Positions 26,600 to 35,005 of a stretch of DNA of 64,000 nucleotides are shown piece by piece. A program made the translations under genes and the position numbers. The notes beneath the pieces are model-generated. The model saw nothing but the letters and a program-made list of their open reading frames with translations, was not told where the DNA came from and made no database searches. How positions within the stretch are numbered: position 1 is the stretch's first letter; each line of letters starts with the position of its first letter. This stretch comes from Gracilibacillus kekensis (GTDB taxonomy: Bacteria; Bacillota; Bacilli; Bacillales; Amphibacillaceae), in contig NZ_FRCZ01000001.1 in NCBI RefSeq assembly GCF_900143085.1, forward strand, positions 682,001 through 746,000, written 5' to 3'.

Positions 26600-27677
26600 G
26601 TACTTTCTGATGTGCTGGTAGATATACCTGATAGCCGATACCTGGTTGTTCTGGCAAGGTGACATAACCATTATGCACCTCCACTTCAGGTGTGATTATA
26701 TCTTGATGCCAATAACGTGTGGATGCACCTGGATCTGCTGGGAATTGAAAGTTTGGTAAAGTTGCTAAAGCTAGTGATTGGCTGCGTCCAACACCCGCTT
26801 CGAGCATCCCACCGCACCATACTGGAACATTATGAGCCTGGCAATAATCATGAATGGCGATCGCATTTGTGAAACCTCCGACTTTTGATAATTTGATGCT
26901 GATTATTTTACAGCTTTTTAATTCGATAGCGGTTGTCACATCTGCCAAAGTATTTATGCTCTCATCTAAACAGATCGGTGTTGTTATCTGTTCTTGAAGC
27001 TTGGCATGATCGATAAAGTCATCATGTGCTAATGGCTGTTCGATCATCATCAAGTTGTATTGATCTAACCGTTTTAGATGATCGATATCTTTCAGCGTGT
27101 AACCAGAATTAGCATCGACCATTAATGGTATTGTCGGGAAGTGCTCGCGAACTTTTTCTAAGATATGAAGGTCTTGAGTTGGGTTAATTTTTAATTTTAT
27201 TCGTTGATACCCCTCGTTTAATGCTTCATGGATTTTAATGAGCAATTGCTGATCGTCTGATTGCATACCTATCGCTGCTCCGACAGGGATTTTATTCGTT
27301 GTACCGCCTATCACTTGATAGAGCGGTTTTTTTTGTTGTTTGGCATAAAGATCCCAGACAGCGCCTTCAATGGTTGCTTTTGCCATATGATTGCGTCTGA
27401 CTTGATGAAGCTCGAGTTCTCGCGGATGCTCGATTCTTTGTGCCTTGATCAACGGCCAGAGATGATGCTCGATCATATGCTGAACCGTATCCGTTGTTTC
27501 CTCTGTGTACCAAGGTGATGCGAATGCCACAGACTCGCCATATCCTTTTATTCCATTCTCATCAATTAGTTCGGTGATGATCACATCTTTATCCTTTATC
27601 GTAGTTATGCTGTTTGCAAATGGATGCTTAAGCGGCATCTTAAATCGGTGAATTATCAACTTTTCGAAAGCTAGCAT
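26592..27677 (-). CDS. menC: o-Succinylbenzoate synthase / N-acylamino acid racemase (MenC type)
   Basis: An enolase-superfamily protein of 361 residues. The KxK catalytic pair is in IKLKINP (about 165), the metal ligands are in LMVDANSG, MMIEQPL and CLDESI, and the C-terminal lysine is in ISIKLSKVGG. The motif PVWCGGMLEAGVGRSQSLALATLPNF is typical of the Firmicute OSBS/N-succinylamino acid racemase subfamily. These make o-succinylbenzoate for menaquinone or racemise N-acyl amino acids, often both. It is not beside other men genes, so the racemase role stays open. ATG at 27677 follows AAAAGGAGCCGCTCAAC. Confidence 0.88.
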   Translation of the reverse strand: MLAFEKLIIHRFKMPLKHPFANSITTIKDKDVIITELIDENGIKGYGESVAFASPWYTEETTDTVQHMIEHHLWPLIKAQRIEHPRELELHQVRRNHMAKATIEGAVWDLYAKQQKKPLYQVIGGTTNKIPVGAAIGMQSDDQQLLIKIHEALNEGYQRIKLKINPTQDLHILEKVREHFPTIPLMVDANSGYTLKDIDHLKRLDQYNLMMIEQPLAHDDFIDHAKLQEQITTPICLDESINTLADVTTAIELKSCKIISIKLSKVGGFTNAIAIHDYCQAHNVPVWCGGMLEAGVGRSQSLALATLPNFQFPADPGASTRYWHQDIITPEVEVHNGYVTLPEQPGIGYQVYLPAHQKVLT

Positions 27678-27711
27678 GTTGAGCGGCTCCTTTTAAAATA
27701 GGATATTCATT

Positions 27712-27837
27712 TATTGGACACTTTACAGTAGTTATTGGACACTTTTATCAGTTTATTGGACACTTTGGAGCTTTTACTGGACACTTTTTATGATTTATTG
27801 GACACTTTCGCTTATTTATTGGACACTTTTCGTAATT
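27712..27837. repeat. 21-bp-period word array, TATTGGACACTTT type
   Basis: Six copies of TATTGGACACTTT (one TACTGG variant) begin at 27712, 27733, 27754, 27775, 27796 and 27817, a step of exactly 21 bp each time; the 8-bp linkers differ. All have one orientation. The last copy overlaps the 3' end of the NERD gene and encodes its final residues Lys-Ser-Val-Gln and stop. The word resembles that at 2398-2493 and contains the ATTGGACA also seen in the 52-bp array at 56421. Confidence 0.92.
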
Positions 27838-28778
27838 TCAAGTAATTCAGGGTGAGCATAGTATGCTGTTTTATTTGCACCTATTTTAATATACCCTGCA
27901 CGCCCTAGCATTTTACGAGCTGCATCTGGAGAATCCATTAATAAGAAGTGAGCGGCTAAGTTCTTGGTTGTTTGGTTACCTGAAAGCAATGCTAATGAAT
28001 ATAACATTGCTTTATGCGCATCTGCACTCCGCTCTCCACAGTTTAAACATTGCCAACACATGCGTTCGCGAAGCATTGGGCGATTGCTACAATTTGGACA
28101 TGGTATTCCTTGAATTAAATTTTCCCACAAAATCTGATGTTTTTCTAGTATAGGGATCAATCTTTCTTGATGATTCTCTTCTAAGAAGCTTTTTAGTGGT
28201 ACAGGATCTGAGGTGGTTGTTGGATGTTTTGCTGCTAATTTTTCTAATAGATTTGGAACTGCTTGACCGGTGAGAATACGATGATAATCGGGGTAATCAT
28301 GGAGCTTGAGTATTACATTTGGATTAACGAAGACTGCATAACGATAGATTGGTAATTGCTTTTTATCATGAGCGATTAAAAATGCTCGAAGATTGATATA
28401 CTGCCGATCCACCTGCAAAACGGGATCATCAAAAGCTTTTGTAGTGCCATCAATTTCACGGGTGAGTTGATTAGACTTGGCATCAAAATAAATGGGACCC
28501 GTAAAATTTTTTACCTCAAAAATCACTCGAAAGCTTGAAGTCAGCACAATCCAATCAATTTGAAAAGGATGATGATGTTCTATTCGAAGCCTTTTTAAAA
28601 AAGTGAGGTTAGATAATTGAGCTTGTTGAAGGTAAAATTCGAGGCGATTTTCTCCTGCCTGCCCGGCGTCCTGCCTTCGAAATTGGCTTAACACGTTGGG
28701 ATACTCGGGATGTTGTTCAGGAAGAAGTTCGAGTAGTGCTCGATATTGCTGCCACTTGAGTGAGGATGGTGGAATCAC
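27816..28778 (-). CDS. NERD-domain protein with C-terminal zinc ribbon
   Basis: About 320 residues. The N-terminal NERD (nuclease-related) domain spans about 40-150, with AGENRLEFYLQQ, the putative catalytic QIDWIVLTSSFRVIFEVKNFTG (D, E and K of a PD-(D/E)xK core) and DDPVLQVDRQ. A zinc ribbon near 230 has two cysteine pairs in CPNCSNRPMLRERMCWQCLNCG. A C-terminal helical region ending in a winged-helix-like LGRAGYIKIG follows. NERD proteins are presumed DNA-processing enzymes, without a settled role. GTG at 28787 is part of the Shine-Dalgarno AAAGGAGTG; GTG at 28778 has proper spacing and is preferred. The stop codon lies within a repeat array unit. Confidence 0.85.
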   Translation of the reverse strand: MIPPSSLKWQQYRALLELLPEQHPEYPNVLSQFRRQDAGQAGENRLEFYLQQAQLSNLTFLKRLRIEHHHPFQIDWIVLTSSFRVIFEVKNFTGPIYFDAKSNQLTREIDGTTKAFDDPVLQVDRQYINLRAFLIAHDKKQLPIYRYAVFVNPNVILKLHDYPDYHRILTGQAVPNLLEKLAAKHPTTTSDPVPLKSFLEENHQERLIPILEKHQILWENLIQGIPCPNCSNRPMLRERMCWQCLNCGERSADAHKAMLYSLALLSGNQTTKNLAAHFLLMDSPDAARKMLGRAGYIKIGANKTAYYAHPELLEITKSVQ

Positions 28779-28816
28779 TTTTTCCACTCCTTTCCTTTTT
28801 CAAAAAGTATAGCAAA

Positions 28817-28842
28817 AAGCACAGTAGAAATCTACTGTGCTT
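28817..28842 (-). terminator. Intrinsic terminator of pta, overlapping its stop codon
   Basis: AAGCACAGTAGA pairs with TCTACTGTGCTT (12 bp, loop of 2-6 nt) and is followed by TTTGC on the minus strand. The pta TAG stop lies inside the first arm. Confidence 0.8.
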
Positions 28843-29812
28843 CGATTGCCTGAGCTGCTGTGATTAAGGCTAATTTGTAAGCATCTTCACTGCTACAGCC
28901 ACGGGAAAGGTCATTTACAGGCTTGTTGAGTCCTTGGAGAATTGGCCCTACTGCATCAAAACCGCCAAGACGTTGAGCGATTTTGTATCCGATATTCCCT
29001 GCTTCAAGTCCTGGGAAAACAAAGACATTAGCATCGCCTTTTAGTACAGAGCCTGGTGCTTTTTTCTCAGCAACGGAAGGTACAAAGGCAGCATCAAATT
29101 GAAATTCACCATCTAATGTTAAATTTGGAGCCATTTCTTTGGCAATTGAAACTGCTTCAGATACTTTTTCGGTTTCTTCTGATTTGGCAGAGCCTTTTGT
29201 AGAAAAGCTTAGCATCGCTACACGGGGATCAATATTAAAGAGACGAGCTGTTTTGGCACTGCTGATCGCAATTTCTGCCAGGTCTTGGCTATTTGGCGCA
29301 ATATTGATAGCACAATCAGCAAATACATATTTCTCGTTATCACGAACCATGATAAATACTCCAGAAGTTTTCTTTACGCCCTCTTTTGTTTTTATAATTT
29401 GCAGTGCTGGGCGTACGGTATCTGCTGTAGAGTGAGCGGCACCACTTACTAAGCCGTCCGCTTTATTCATATAAACAAGCATCGTACCGAAATAGTTTTC
29501 ATCTAATAACATCTTACGCGCGTCTTCTTCTGTATTTTTTCCTTTCCGTCGTTCCACGAATGCTGTGACCATCTCTTCGAAATCTGCATAGGTGCTTGGA
29601 TCTAAGATTTCTACTTCAGAAATATCAACTTGTATTTCTTTTGCCTTCTGTTCTATTTTTTCCTTAATTCCGACTAATACAGGGTCAACTAATCCTTCTT
29701 TTTTTAACATGCTAGCCGCTGTTAATATCCGTTCATCCAACCCTTCAGGAAATACTATTTTACTAGCTTTTTCTTCCATTCTACTTTTAATTTCCGTAAA
29801 TAAATCACTCAT
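28832..29812 (-). CDS. pta: Phosphate acetyltransferase
   Basis: This enzyme converts acetyl-CoA and phosphate to acetyl phosphate and CoA in overflow metabolism. The 326-residue short (class I) form has KIVFPEGLDERIL near the N-terminus, GLVSGAAHSTADTVRPALQIIKT (about 130-152), LSFSTKGSAKSEETEKV, PGSVLKGDANVFVFPGLEAGNIGYKI and the final GCSSEDAYKLALITAAQA. The key Ser, Arg and Asp residues of Bacillus Pta are all present. It is a single-gene unit by its terminator, divergent from hemQ as in B. subtilis. Confidence 0.96.
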   Translation of the reverse strand: MSDLFTEIKSRMEEKASKIVFPEGLDERILTAASMLKKEGLVDPVLVGIKEKIEQKAKEIQVDISEVEILDPSTYADFEEMVTAFVERRKGKNTEEDARKMLLDENYFGTMLVYMNKADGLVSGAAHSTADTVRPALQIIKTKEGVKKTSGVFIMVRDNEKYVFADCAINIAPNSQDLAEIAISSAKTARLFNIDPRVAMLSFSTKGSAKSEETEKVSEAVSIAKEMAPNLTLDGEFQFDAAFVPSVAEKKAPGSVLKGDANVFVFPGLEAGNIGYKIAQRLGGFDAVGPILQGLNKPVNDLSRGCSSEDAYKLALITAAQAIEAQ

Positions 29813-30028
29813 GATTTAAACCCTCCATATTAGTATCTGTATTATATGATACGCCTTTTTGTGTAATAATGAAAGTATAAGATATAAGCAAAGCAAATTT
29901 CTTAGAAAGATTTTTAAAACGTTCAACATTTTGTCATATATCAACCAGTAGACATTGCGTTTCAATAAGTATTTTTCCCCAAATATGTTATATTAAACGA
30001 AAGTAGCATTTTAAAGGAGTGGACGAAT

Positions 30029-30775
30029 ATGCCAGAAGCAGTTGAAACAATGGATGGTTGGTATTGTTTACACGATTTACGTAAAATAGATTGGACAAAA
30101 TGGAAAAAAGCTTCCGAAGAAGAGCGTCAGCAAGCTGTTCATGAACTACAAACGATGCTTTATGAATGGGAAGATGTTGCAGAAGCAAGAGATGGTAGTC
30201 ATGCTTTTTATTCAATTATGGGGCAAAAAGCGGATTTTATTTTAATGATCCTTCGCCCGACAATGCAAGAACTAAGTAACATCGAATTACGCTTTAATAA
30301 ATCGAAATTTGCTGAGTTCACTACACCAAGTTATTCGTATGTATCTGTAGTGGAATTATCGAAGTATATGTCCAAAGAAGGGGACAACCCTGAGGAAAAT
30401 CCGGGAGTTCGGGCACGTCTTAAACCAAAATTACCTGATTGGGATCACATCTGTTTTTATCCAATGGACAAGCGTCGTGAAGGTAATGACAACTGGTACA
30501 TGTTACCGATGGATGAACGCCGTCAATTGATGTATGAGCACAGTTTAACAGGAAGAAAATATGCAGGTGAAATCAAACAAATTATTACAGGCTCCATGGG
30601 CTTTGATGACTGGGAATGGAGTGTAACTCTGTTTGCAAAAGATGTCCTGCAACTGAAAAAAATCGTCTATGAAATGAGATTTGATGTGGTTAGTGCACGC
30701 TATGGTGAATTCGGACCTTTCTATGTCGGAAACATTTTAAAAACGGATGCCATTCCAGAGTTTTTAGCTATTTAG
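30029..30775 (+). CDS. hemQ: Coproheme decarboxylase HemQ
   Basis: HemQ (YwfI) performs the last step of the coproporphyrin-dependent haem pathway of Gram-positives, decarboxylating Fe-coproporphyrin III to haem b. The 248-residue protein is of the chlorite-dismutase-like family: [18 protein letters not shown] (the reactive Tyr, about residue 147), [21 protein letters not shown] with the proximal His, and [14 protein letters not shown] at the end. ATG follows AAAGGAGTGGACGAAT. It is divergent from pta and followed by a strong terminator, then gerQ. Confidence 0.95.
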   Translation: MPEAVETMDGWYCLHDLRKIDWTKWKKASEEERQQAVHELQTMLYEWEDVAEARDGSHAFYSIMGQKADFILMILRPTMQELSNIELRFNKSKFAEFTTPSYSYVSVVELSKYMSKEGDNPEENPGVRARLKPKLPDWDHICFYPMDKRREGNDNWYMLPMDERRQLMYEHSLTGRKYAGEIKQIITGSMGFDDWEWSVTLFAKDVLQLKKIVYEMRFDVVSARYGEFGPFYVGNILKTDAIPEFLAI

Positions 30776-30777
30776 CG

Positions 30778-30808
30778 AAGTACACGTTTAAGACGTGTAC
30801 TTTTTTTA
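30778..30808 (+). terminator. Intrinsic terminator of hemQ
   Basis: AAGTACACGT pairs perfectly with ACGTGTACTT around a 5-nt loop, followed by TTTTT. Confidence 0.9.
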
Positions 30809-30809
30809 T

Positions 30810-30838
30810 GCATGTTTACTTTTGCTTTTGCATATAGA
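30810..30838 (+). promoter_or_regulatory. Candidate SigE promoter of gerQ
   Basis: GCATGTT (30810-30816), 14-nt spacer, CATATAGA (30831-30838). The -35 fits KMATATW at 6 of 7; the -10 fits CATACAHT at 5 of 8. gerQ is a mother-cell SigE gene in B. subtilis, which gives the match some weight. Confidence 0.4.
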
Positions 30839-30893
30839 TGGCTAGTAGGAATGAGCTCGAATTTAATTCCCGATCACGAAAGGAGACACACGG

Positions 30894-31358
30894 ATGAGCC
30901 TAAATCAAAACAGGCAACAGCCTTATCAACAAGGGGCAGGCATGCCTCAGTATAATCCTCAGGCCTTTTATGGACAGCAAGGTGGATATCAATATCCTGG
31001 TGCTGGTCAAATGAATCAAATGGGGCAAATGCAGCCAATGCAACAGCAACAACAGCCAAAAGTATCCGATACACCCGGAATGCTACCAGTCGAAGAGTCT
31101 TATATAGAAAACATTTTACGATTGAATAAAGGTAAAAAAGCAACAGTATACATGACGTTTGAGAATAATGACCGTTGGAATGCGAAAGTATTTAAAGGAA
31201 TTGTCGAAGCAGCTGGACGGGACCATATCATTTTGAGTGATCCGGAAACAGGGAAAAGGTATATTTTATTGATGGTGTACTTAGATTATATTACGTTTGA
31301 TGAAGAAATTGCCTATGATTATCCGTATAATCAAATGGCTTCCTATTCACCGAGATAG
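30894..31358 (+). CDS. gerQ: Spore coat protein GerQ
   Basis: A coat protein of 154 residues, needed in B. subtilis for germination because it places the cortex-lytic enzyme CwlJ in the coat; it is cross-linked by transglutaminase. The N-terminal 55 residues are Gln-, Gly-, Met- and Tyr-rich (low-complexity QQ and QMGQMQPMQ runs). The C-terminal domain is conserved: PVEESYIENILRLNKGKKAT, TFENNDRWNAKVFKGIVEAAGRDHI and DYITFDEEI. ATG follows GAAAGGAGACACACGG. It sits between hemQ and the ywdK region as in B. subtilis. Confidence 0.95.
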   Translation: MSLNQNRQQPYQQGAGMPQYNPQAFYGQQGGYQYPGAGQMNQMGQMQPMQQQQQPKVSDTPGMLPVEESYIENILRLNKGKKATVYMTFENNDRWNAKVFKGIVEAAGRDHIILSDPETGKRYILLMVYLDYITFDEEIAYDYPYNQMASYSPR

Positions 31359-31406
31359 AGACTTCGTTGTTAAAGTGAGACGTCAACAGATGGAGCACTA
31401 ATAAAA

Positions 31407-31462
31407 TCCGGACGATTACTGCGAATTCTTCAAGTAGAATTTGTAACCGTTCGGATTTTTCA
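31407..31462 (+). terminator. Long hairpin after gerQ, probable terminator
   Basis: AAAATCCGGACGATTAC pairs with GTAACCGTTCGGATTTTT (one mismatch, G-U pairs) around an inner AATTCT/AGAATT stem; the T-run is at the end of the second arm. A TAAAGTGAGAC motif (31371-31381) of the dispersed family lies just before it. Confidence 0.65.
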
Positions 31463-31558
31463 GTTGCAAAATAGAAGAAAAGTTTCACTAATAACATCTA
31501 AAATGAATTAATCAAAACAATATATACTTATAGAGGCACTTTCAGAAAGGATTTGATT

Positions 31559-31807
31559 ATGAACAATAAGGCTTCCATTCATGAAATAACGATTGCCTGT
31601 TTCAGTATTACTCTTTTATTAATTCTGCTTGCTTGGCGGAACAACTCTTTATTCTTAGGTACGCTTGCTCTTATTAGTTTAAGTGGAAATCTTTTTATTG
31701 AAGCTTATAAAGAACGAAAGAAAGGGAATCGTTTTTTCTTTTCACAATATTTGCTAAGAGGATTTGCCCTATGGGCTATTTTAATCTTGGTATTTTTTAT
31801 CATATAA
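31559..31807 (+). CDS. Small integral membrane protein, unknown
   Basis: An 82-residue protein with three hydrophobic segments: ITIACFSITLLLILLAW (about 9-25), LFLGTLALISLSGNLFI (about 31-47) and LRGFALWAILILVFFII at the C-terminus, with EAYKERKKGNR between the second and third. No family is recognised. ATG at 31559 follows AGAAAGG at 8 nt; an in-frame TTG 6 nt earlier is too close to it. It is convergent with ywdK and shares its terminator. Confidence 0.6.
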   Translation: MNNKASIHEITIACFSITLLLILLAWRNNSLFLGTLALISLSGNLFIEAYKERKKGNRFFFSQYLLRGFALWAILILVFFII

Positions 31808-31834
31808 AAAAAGTGTGGTTTCCCACACTTTTTT
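31807..31834. terminator. Bidirectional terminator between the small membrane protein gene and ywdK
   Basis: AAAAAAGTGTGG pairs perfectly with CCACACTTTTTT around TTTC. Confidence 0.88.
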
Positions 31835-31849
31835 AAATCTATTTATCAC

Positions 31850-32218
31850 TTATATATACTTTACAACCGCATACCCTAACAGGACCCAGCCAATCAAAAA
31901 TGCCAAACCACCAATTGGTGTAATCATCGCAAATGTTTTAATAGATGTTGTGGAATAAACGGAAAGACTTCCTGAGAACAAAATAATTCCTGCAAAAAAG
32001 AACCAACCAGCGGAAACAATCGAACCTGCTGTTATTTTTTGCATTAATAATCCTGTTGCTAATAAAGCTACCGTATGGAACATTTGATAGTTTACTGCTT
32101 TTTCCCAGGTTGCCAACATCTTCTCTGATAATTTACTTTCAAGACCATGAGCTCCGAAAGCTCCTAATGCCACTGCAAGAAAACCATTTATAATCCCTAA
32201 CAATAAAAAGACTTTCAT
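31850..32218 (-). CDS. ywdK: DUF423 family membrane protein YwdK
   Basis: A 122-residue protein with four membrane helices. The N-terminal GIINGFLAVALGAFGAHGLESKL and the central YQMFHTVALLATGLL are signatures of DUF423. The C-terminal part has IKTFAMITPIGGLAFLIGWVLL. The family is widespread and its function is unknown. In B. subtilis ywdK lies beside gerQ (ywdL), as here. ATG follows GGGGAGGGACATAG; ywdI is 16 nt upstream on the same strand. Confidence 0.93.
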   Translation of the reverse strand: MKVFLLLGIINGFLAVALGAFGAHGLESKLSEKMLATWEKAVNYQMFHTVALLATGLLMQKITAGSIVSAGWFFFAGIILFSGSLSVYSTTSIKTFAMITPIGGLAFLIGWVLLGYAVVKYI

Positions 32219-32234
32219 CTATGTCCCTCCCCAT

Positions 32235-32513
32235 TTAAAAGTCAAACAATGAATCACCATTAGCACCGTCTGACTCTATCTTTTTCTCTTGTTTCACCTC
32301 ATGTTTAGGTGCTTGTTCGCCGACCATTTTACGCCATTCCAGTTCATTAACTGAAGTAGTTGCTGAAGCTTGTTCAGGGCTATCCTGGTCTAACAATAAG
32401 TCTGTTAATGAATGAACCGCTTTTGCGTGTTCTCTTACTTTTGATTCGTTTTGCAATGCTTGTTCACATTCTGCAATAATCTTTCTTAAAATTTGCTGAT
32501 TGGTAATCGCCAT
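32235..32513 (-). CDS. ywdI: YwdI family protein (DUF5327-like)
   Basis: A 92-residue soluble protein. ITNQQILRKIIAECEQALQN and KVREHAKAVHSLTDLLLD form two helices (residues 3-22 and 25-42). A low-complexity Ser/Thr/Glu/Lys region leads to a C-terminal GDSLFDF. That closing motif and the position upstream of ywdK identify YwdI. No function is known. ATG follows AAAGGGGATGTGCAACG. It probably shares an mRNA with the NSS transporter gene 24 nt upstream and ywdK downstream. Confidence 0.85.
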   Translation of the reverse strand: MAITNQQILRKIIAECEQALQNESKVREHAKAVHSLTDLLLDQDSPEQASATTSVNELEWRKMVGEQAPKHEVKQEKKIESDGANGDSLFDF

Positions 32514-32537
32514 CGTTGCACATCCCCTTTAATGTTA

Positions 32538-33875
32538 TTATACAATTCCTAACGAATTTAAGAAAATGATAGCAATGATTAACGGTGCGATAAACTTCAC
32601 TAGGATATACCACAATTGGCCAATAGACTGATTGCTTAGATCCGATGCTTCCATTGCTTCTTGCTTTGTGAAATACCAGCCAACAAACAGTGCCATCGTT
32701 ACACCACCGATTGGCAAAAAGACATTAGATGAAAGAAAATCCATCGAATCTAAAATATTTCGATCCCCGATCAAAGTCACTCCACTCCATCGCCCCATTC
32801 CCAAGGATACTGTCACACCTGAGATAAAGACGACCACACCAACTAAAAAAGAAGCAAGTTTTCGCGACATGTTTGCAGCACGCATCACATAGGCAACAGG
32901 TACCTCTAGTAAAGAGATTGATGACGAGACAGCAGCTAAACTTAACGCTGTAAAGAAAACCAATCCTATAATTGCTCCATAGTTCATTTGATAAAAAATT
33001 TCTGGTAACGTAATAAAAACCAGTGGTGGTCCTTCGCTTGGATCAATGCCAAACGCAAATACCGCTGGAAAGATCACGACACCTGAGATGATCGCAAATA
33101 ATGTGTCCATTACTCCGATCCCCACTGTGGCACCTGGCAGCTGATGCTGCTTCGATAAATAGCTTCCATAGGTCATCATCGTACCTACTCCAAGACTTAA
33201 AGAAAAGAATGCTTGTCCTAAAGCTGCAATATAAACAGAAGGATCCTCTAACACAGACCAATCCGGTTGAAATAAAAAGGCTAACCCTTCGCTTGCATTA
33301 GGTAACGTGACACTATAAATCGCAAGTCCAATCATCATTAACGCCAAAACAGGCATCAATATTTTATTGGCAAGCTCGATTCCTTTTTTGACACCTACTA
33401 ATACAATCAACATGGTAATTCCCATAAATAATGCGTGCCAAAATAATGGCGCATAATCCTGAGTAATAAAGGCATCAAAAGAGCCGCCATAACCAATATC
33501 AGGCATTTCAGCCATTACACCAGTGACATACCCCCACCAATAATACAAGGCCCATCCCGCAACAACACTGTAAAAGCTTAGGATTAAAAAGGCACTCGCT
33601 ACACCTAAATAACCAACCATAAACCATGGTTGAGCTGGTGCTAATTTCTTATAAGAACCAACAATATCCTGTTGTGCTTTCCTGCCGATACTCACTTCCA
33701 CTAACAATAAGGGAATCCCAATCACTAAAACACTAATAATATATAATATTAAAAAGGCGCCTCCACCATTTTCACCTGCAACATAGGAAAAACGCCATAT
33801 ATTCCCAAGACCCACTGCTGAGCCCATCGCTGCTAACATAAATCCAAGTCTCGACGCCCAATTTTCACGTTCCAT
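32538..33875 (-). CDS. Sodium-dependent transporter, NSS (SNF) family
   Basis: A 445-residue membrane protein with about 11 predicted helices, of the family that includes LeuT and MhsT. The N-terminus RENWASRLGFMLAAMGSAVGLGNIWRFSYV gives the unwound helix 1 with the Na+-site residues. GENGGGAFLILYI and SFSLSLGVGTMMTYGSYL (helix 6 region) follow. Bacterial members move amino acids with Na+. The substrate is not evident. An in-frame GTG lies at 33884, but GAGGTG at 6 nt makes ATG 33875 the better start. Confidence 0.92.
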   Translation of the reverse strand: MERENWASRLGFMLAAMGSAVGLGNIWRFSYVAGENGGGAFLILYIISVLVIGIPLLLVEVSIGRKAQQDIVGSYKKLAPAQPWFMVGYLGVASAFLILSFYSVVAGWALYYWWGYVTGVMAEMPDIGYGGSFDAFITQDYAPLFWHALFMGITMLIVLVGVKKGIELANKILMPVLALMMIGLAIYSVTLPNASEGLAFLFQPDWSVLEDPSVYIAALGQAFFSLSLGVGTMMTYGSYLSKQHQLPGATVGIGVMDTLFAIISGVVIFPAVFAFGIDPSEGPPLVFITLPEIFYQMNYGAIIGLVFFTALSLAAVSSSISLLEVPVAYVMRAANMSRKLASFLVGVVVFISGVTVSLGMGRWSGVTLIGDRNILDSMDFLSSNVFLPIGGVTMALFVGWYFTKQEAMEASDLSNQSIGQLWYILVKFIAPLIIAIIFLNSLGIV

Positions 33876-33996
33876 CTCTGTCACCTCACTCTATTATTAT
33901 AAAGCCTTCCCTATTGTACACGATCACAGTATCCTTTTCTACCTCGAATTTTTGGTGATATACTTACTATAGATCAATTGTAAAAGGAGTGGCAGA

Positions 33997-34857
33997 ATGG
34001 AAGATAAATTACGATCAATTGGTGATTACTCCAAAATAAAAATGATTCAGTCGGTCTCAGGCGGTGACATTAATCAGGCCTATTTTGTGGAAACTGCAGA
34101 ACAAACCTATTTCATCAAGACTAATAAACAAGTTCCGGCAGACTTTTTTCAAGTAGAGGCAGAAGGTTTAGATCGAATTCGCGATACGAAAACCATTCAT
34201 GTACCCGAAGTATTTCATTATGATATTGCACACAACGACGAAGAAATATACTTGTTAATGGAATGGGTGGAAGGTGAAAAGCATACTTCAACCGGAAAAT
34301 GGTTAGGAGAAGATCTGGCAGCACTTCATTCAACCCATGTTGGTAAACAATATGGGTTGGACAGTTCGACCTTTGTAGGTGAGATCAGGCAAGAAAACCT
34401 TCTTTTTGATAATTGGCTTGATTATTATCGAGAACAACGTCTACAACCTCAAATGAATTTAGCGATTTCAAAAGGTAGAATGTCCGGGAAGCGATTAGAA
34501 CGAATGGAACAGCTTTTATCTAGGCTTGATCAATACATTCCTTCTAAACCTCGCGTGTCGCTATTACATGGTGACTTATGGGGTGGCAACTGGTTAGCAG
34601 GTTTAAAGGGGACGCCTTATCTGATTGATCCTTCGATCGTTTATGGTGATCCATTATTTGAAATAGCCTTCACCGAACTATTTGGTGGATTTCCGGGAGA
34701 GTTTTACGCTAGCTATCAATCGATCTTACCATTAGCGGATTATTACGAGGATATCAAACCACTATATCAACTATTTTACCTAATGGTTCATTTAAACCTT
34801 TTCGGTGAAGGTTACGGAACCAGCGTTGACCGTATACTTAAACATTACACAGTATAG
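33997..34857 (+). CDS. Fructosamine kinase family protein
   Basis: A 286-residue protein with an aminoglycoside-phosphotransferase-like kinase fold. SGGDINQAYFVETAEQTYFIKTN corresponds to the N-lobe ATP loop and lysine. LLMEWVEG is the hinge, and VSLLHGDLWGGNWLAG is the catalytic HGDLWxGN motif of the FN3K family, followed by LIDPSIVYGDPLFEIAF (the metal-binding Asp). Bacterial homologues phosphorylate ribulosamines and similar glycated amines, so repair of glycated proteins is the inferred role. ATG follows AAAGGAGTGGCAGA. Confidence 0.9.
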   Translation: MEDKLRSIGDYSKIKMIQSVSGGDINQAYFVETAEQTYFIKTNKQVPADFFQVEAEGLDRIRDTKTIHVPEVFHYDIAHNDEEIYLLMEWVEGEKHTSTGKWLGEDLAALHSTHVGKQYGLDSSTFVGEIRQENLLFDNWLDYYREQRLQPQMNLAISKGRMSGKRLERMEQLLSRLDQYIPSKPRVSLLHGDLWGGNWLAGLKGTPYLIDPSIVYGDPLFEIAFTELFGGFPGEFYASYQSILPLADYYEDIKPLYQLFYLMVHLNLFGEGYGTSVDRILKHYTV

Positions 34858-34868
34858 GCGAGGTAATG

Positions 34869-34961
34869 TAGACGGGATAATTACTCCTGCTCACGGGATA
34901 TATTGCTCGCTTGACGGGATAAGTCATGTTATGCCGTTAAGCGCTCAAGTTATCCCGTGAA
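34869..34961. repeat. 21-bp-period word array with orientation switch, second locus
   Basis: Forward words related to TTCACGGGATAA begin at 34869, 34890 and 34911. Reverse words (TTATGCCGTTAA, TTATCCCGTGAA) begin at 34929 and 34950. Steps are exactly 21 bp, and the last forward to first reverse step is 18 bp, the same as at 16845-16979. It lies between convergent genes, immediately after the fructosamine kinase stop. Confidence 0.88.
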
Positions 34962-34977
34962 GAACACTTTTCCAAAC

Positions 34978-35005
34978 AAAAAAGCCATCTTTACGATGAC
35001 TTTTC
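34978..35005 (-). terminator. Probable terminator of the acyltransferase gene
   Basis: On the minus strand AAAAGTCATC pairs imperfectly with GATGGCTTTT around GTAAA, followed by TTTG. It overlaps the end of the gene. Confidence 0.5.
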
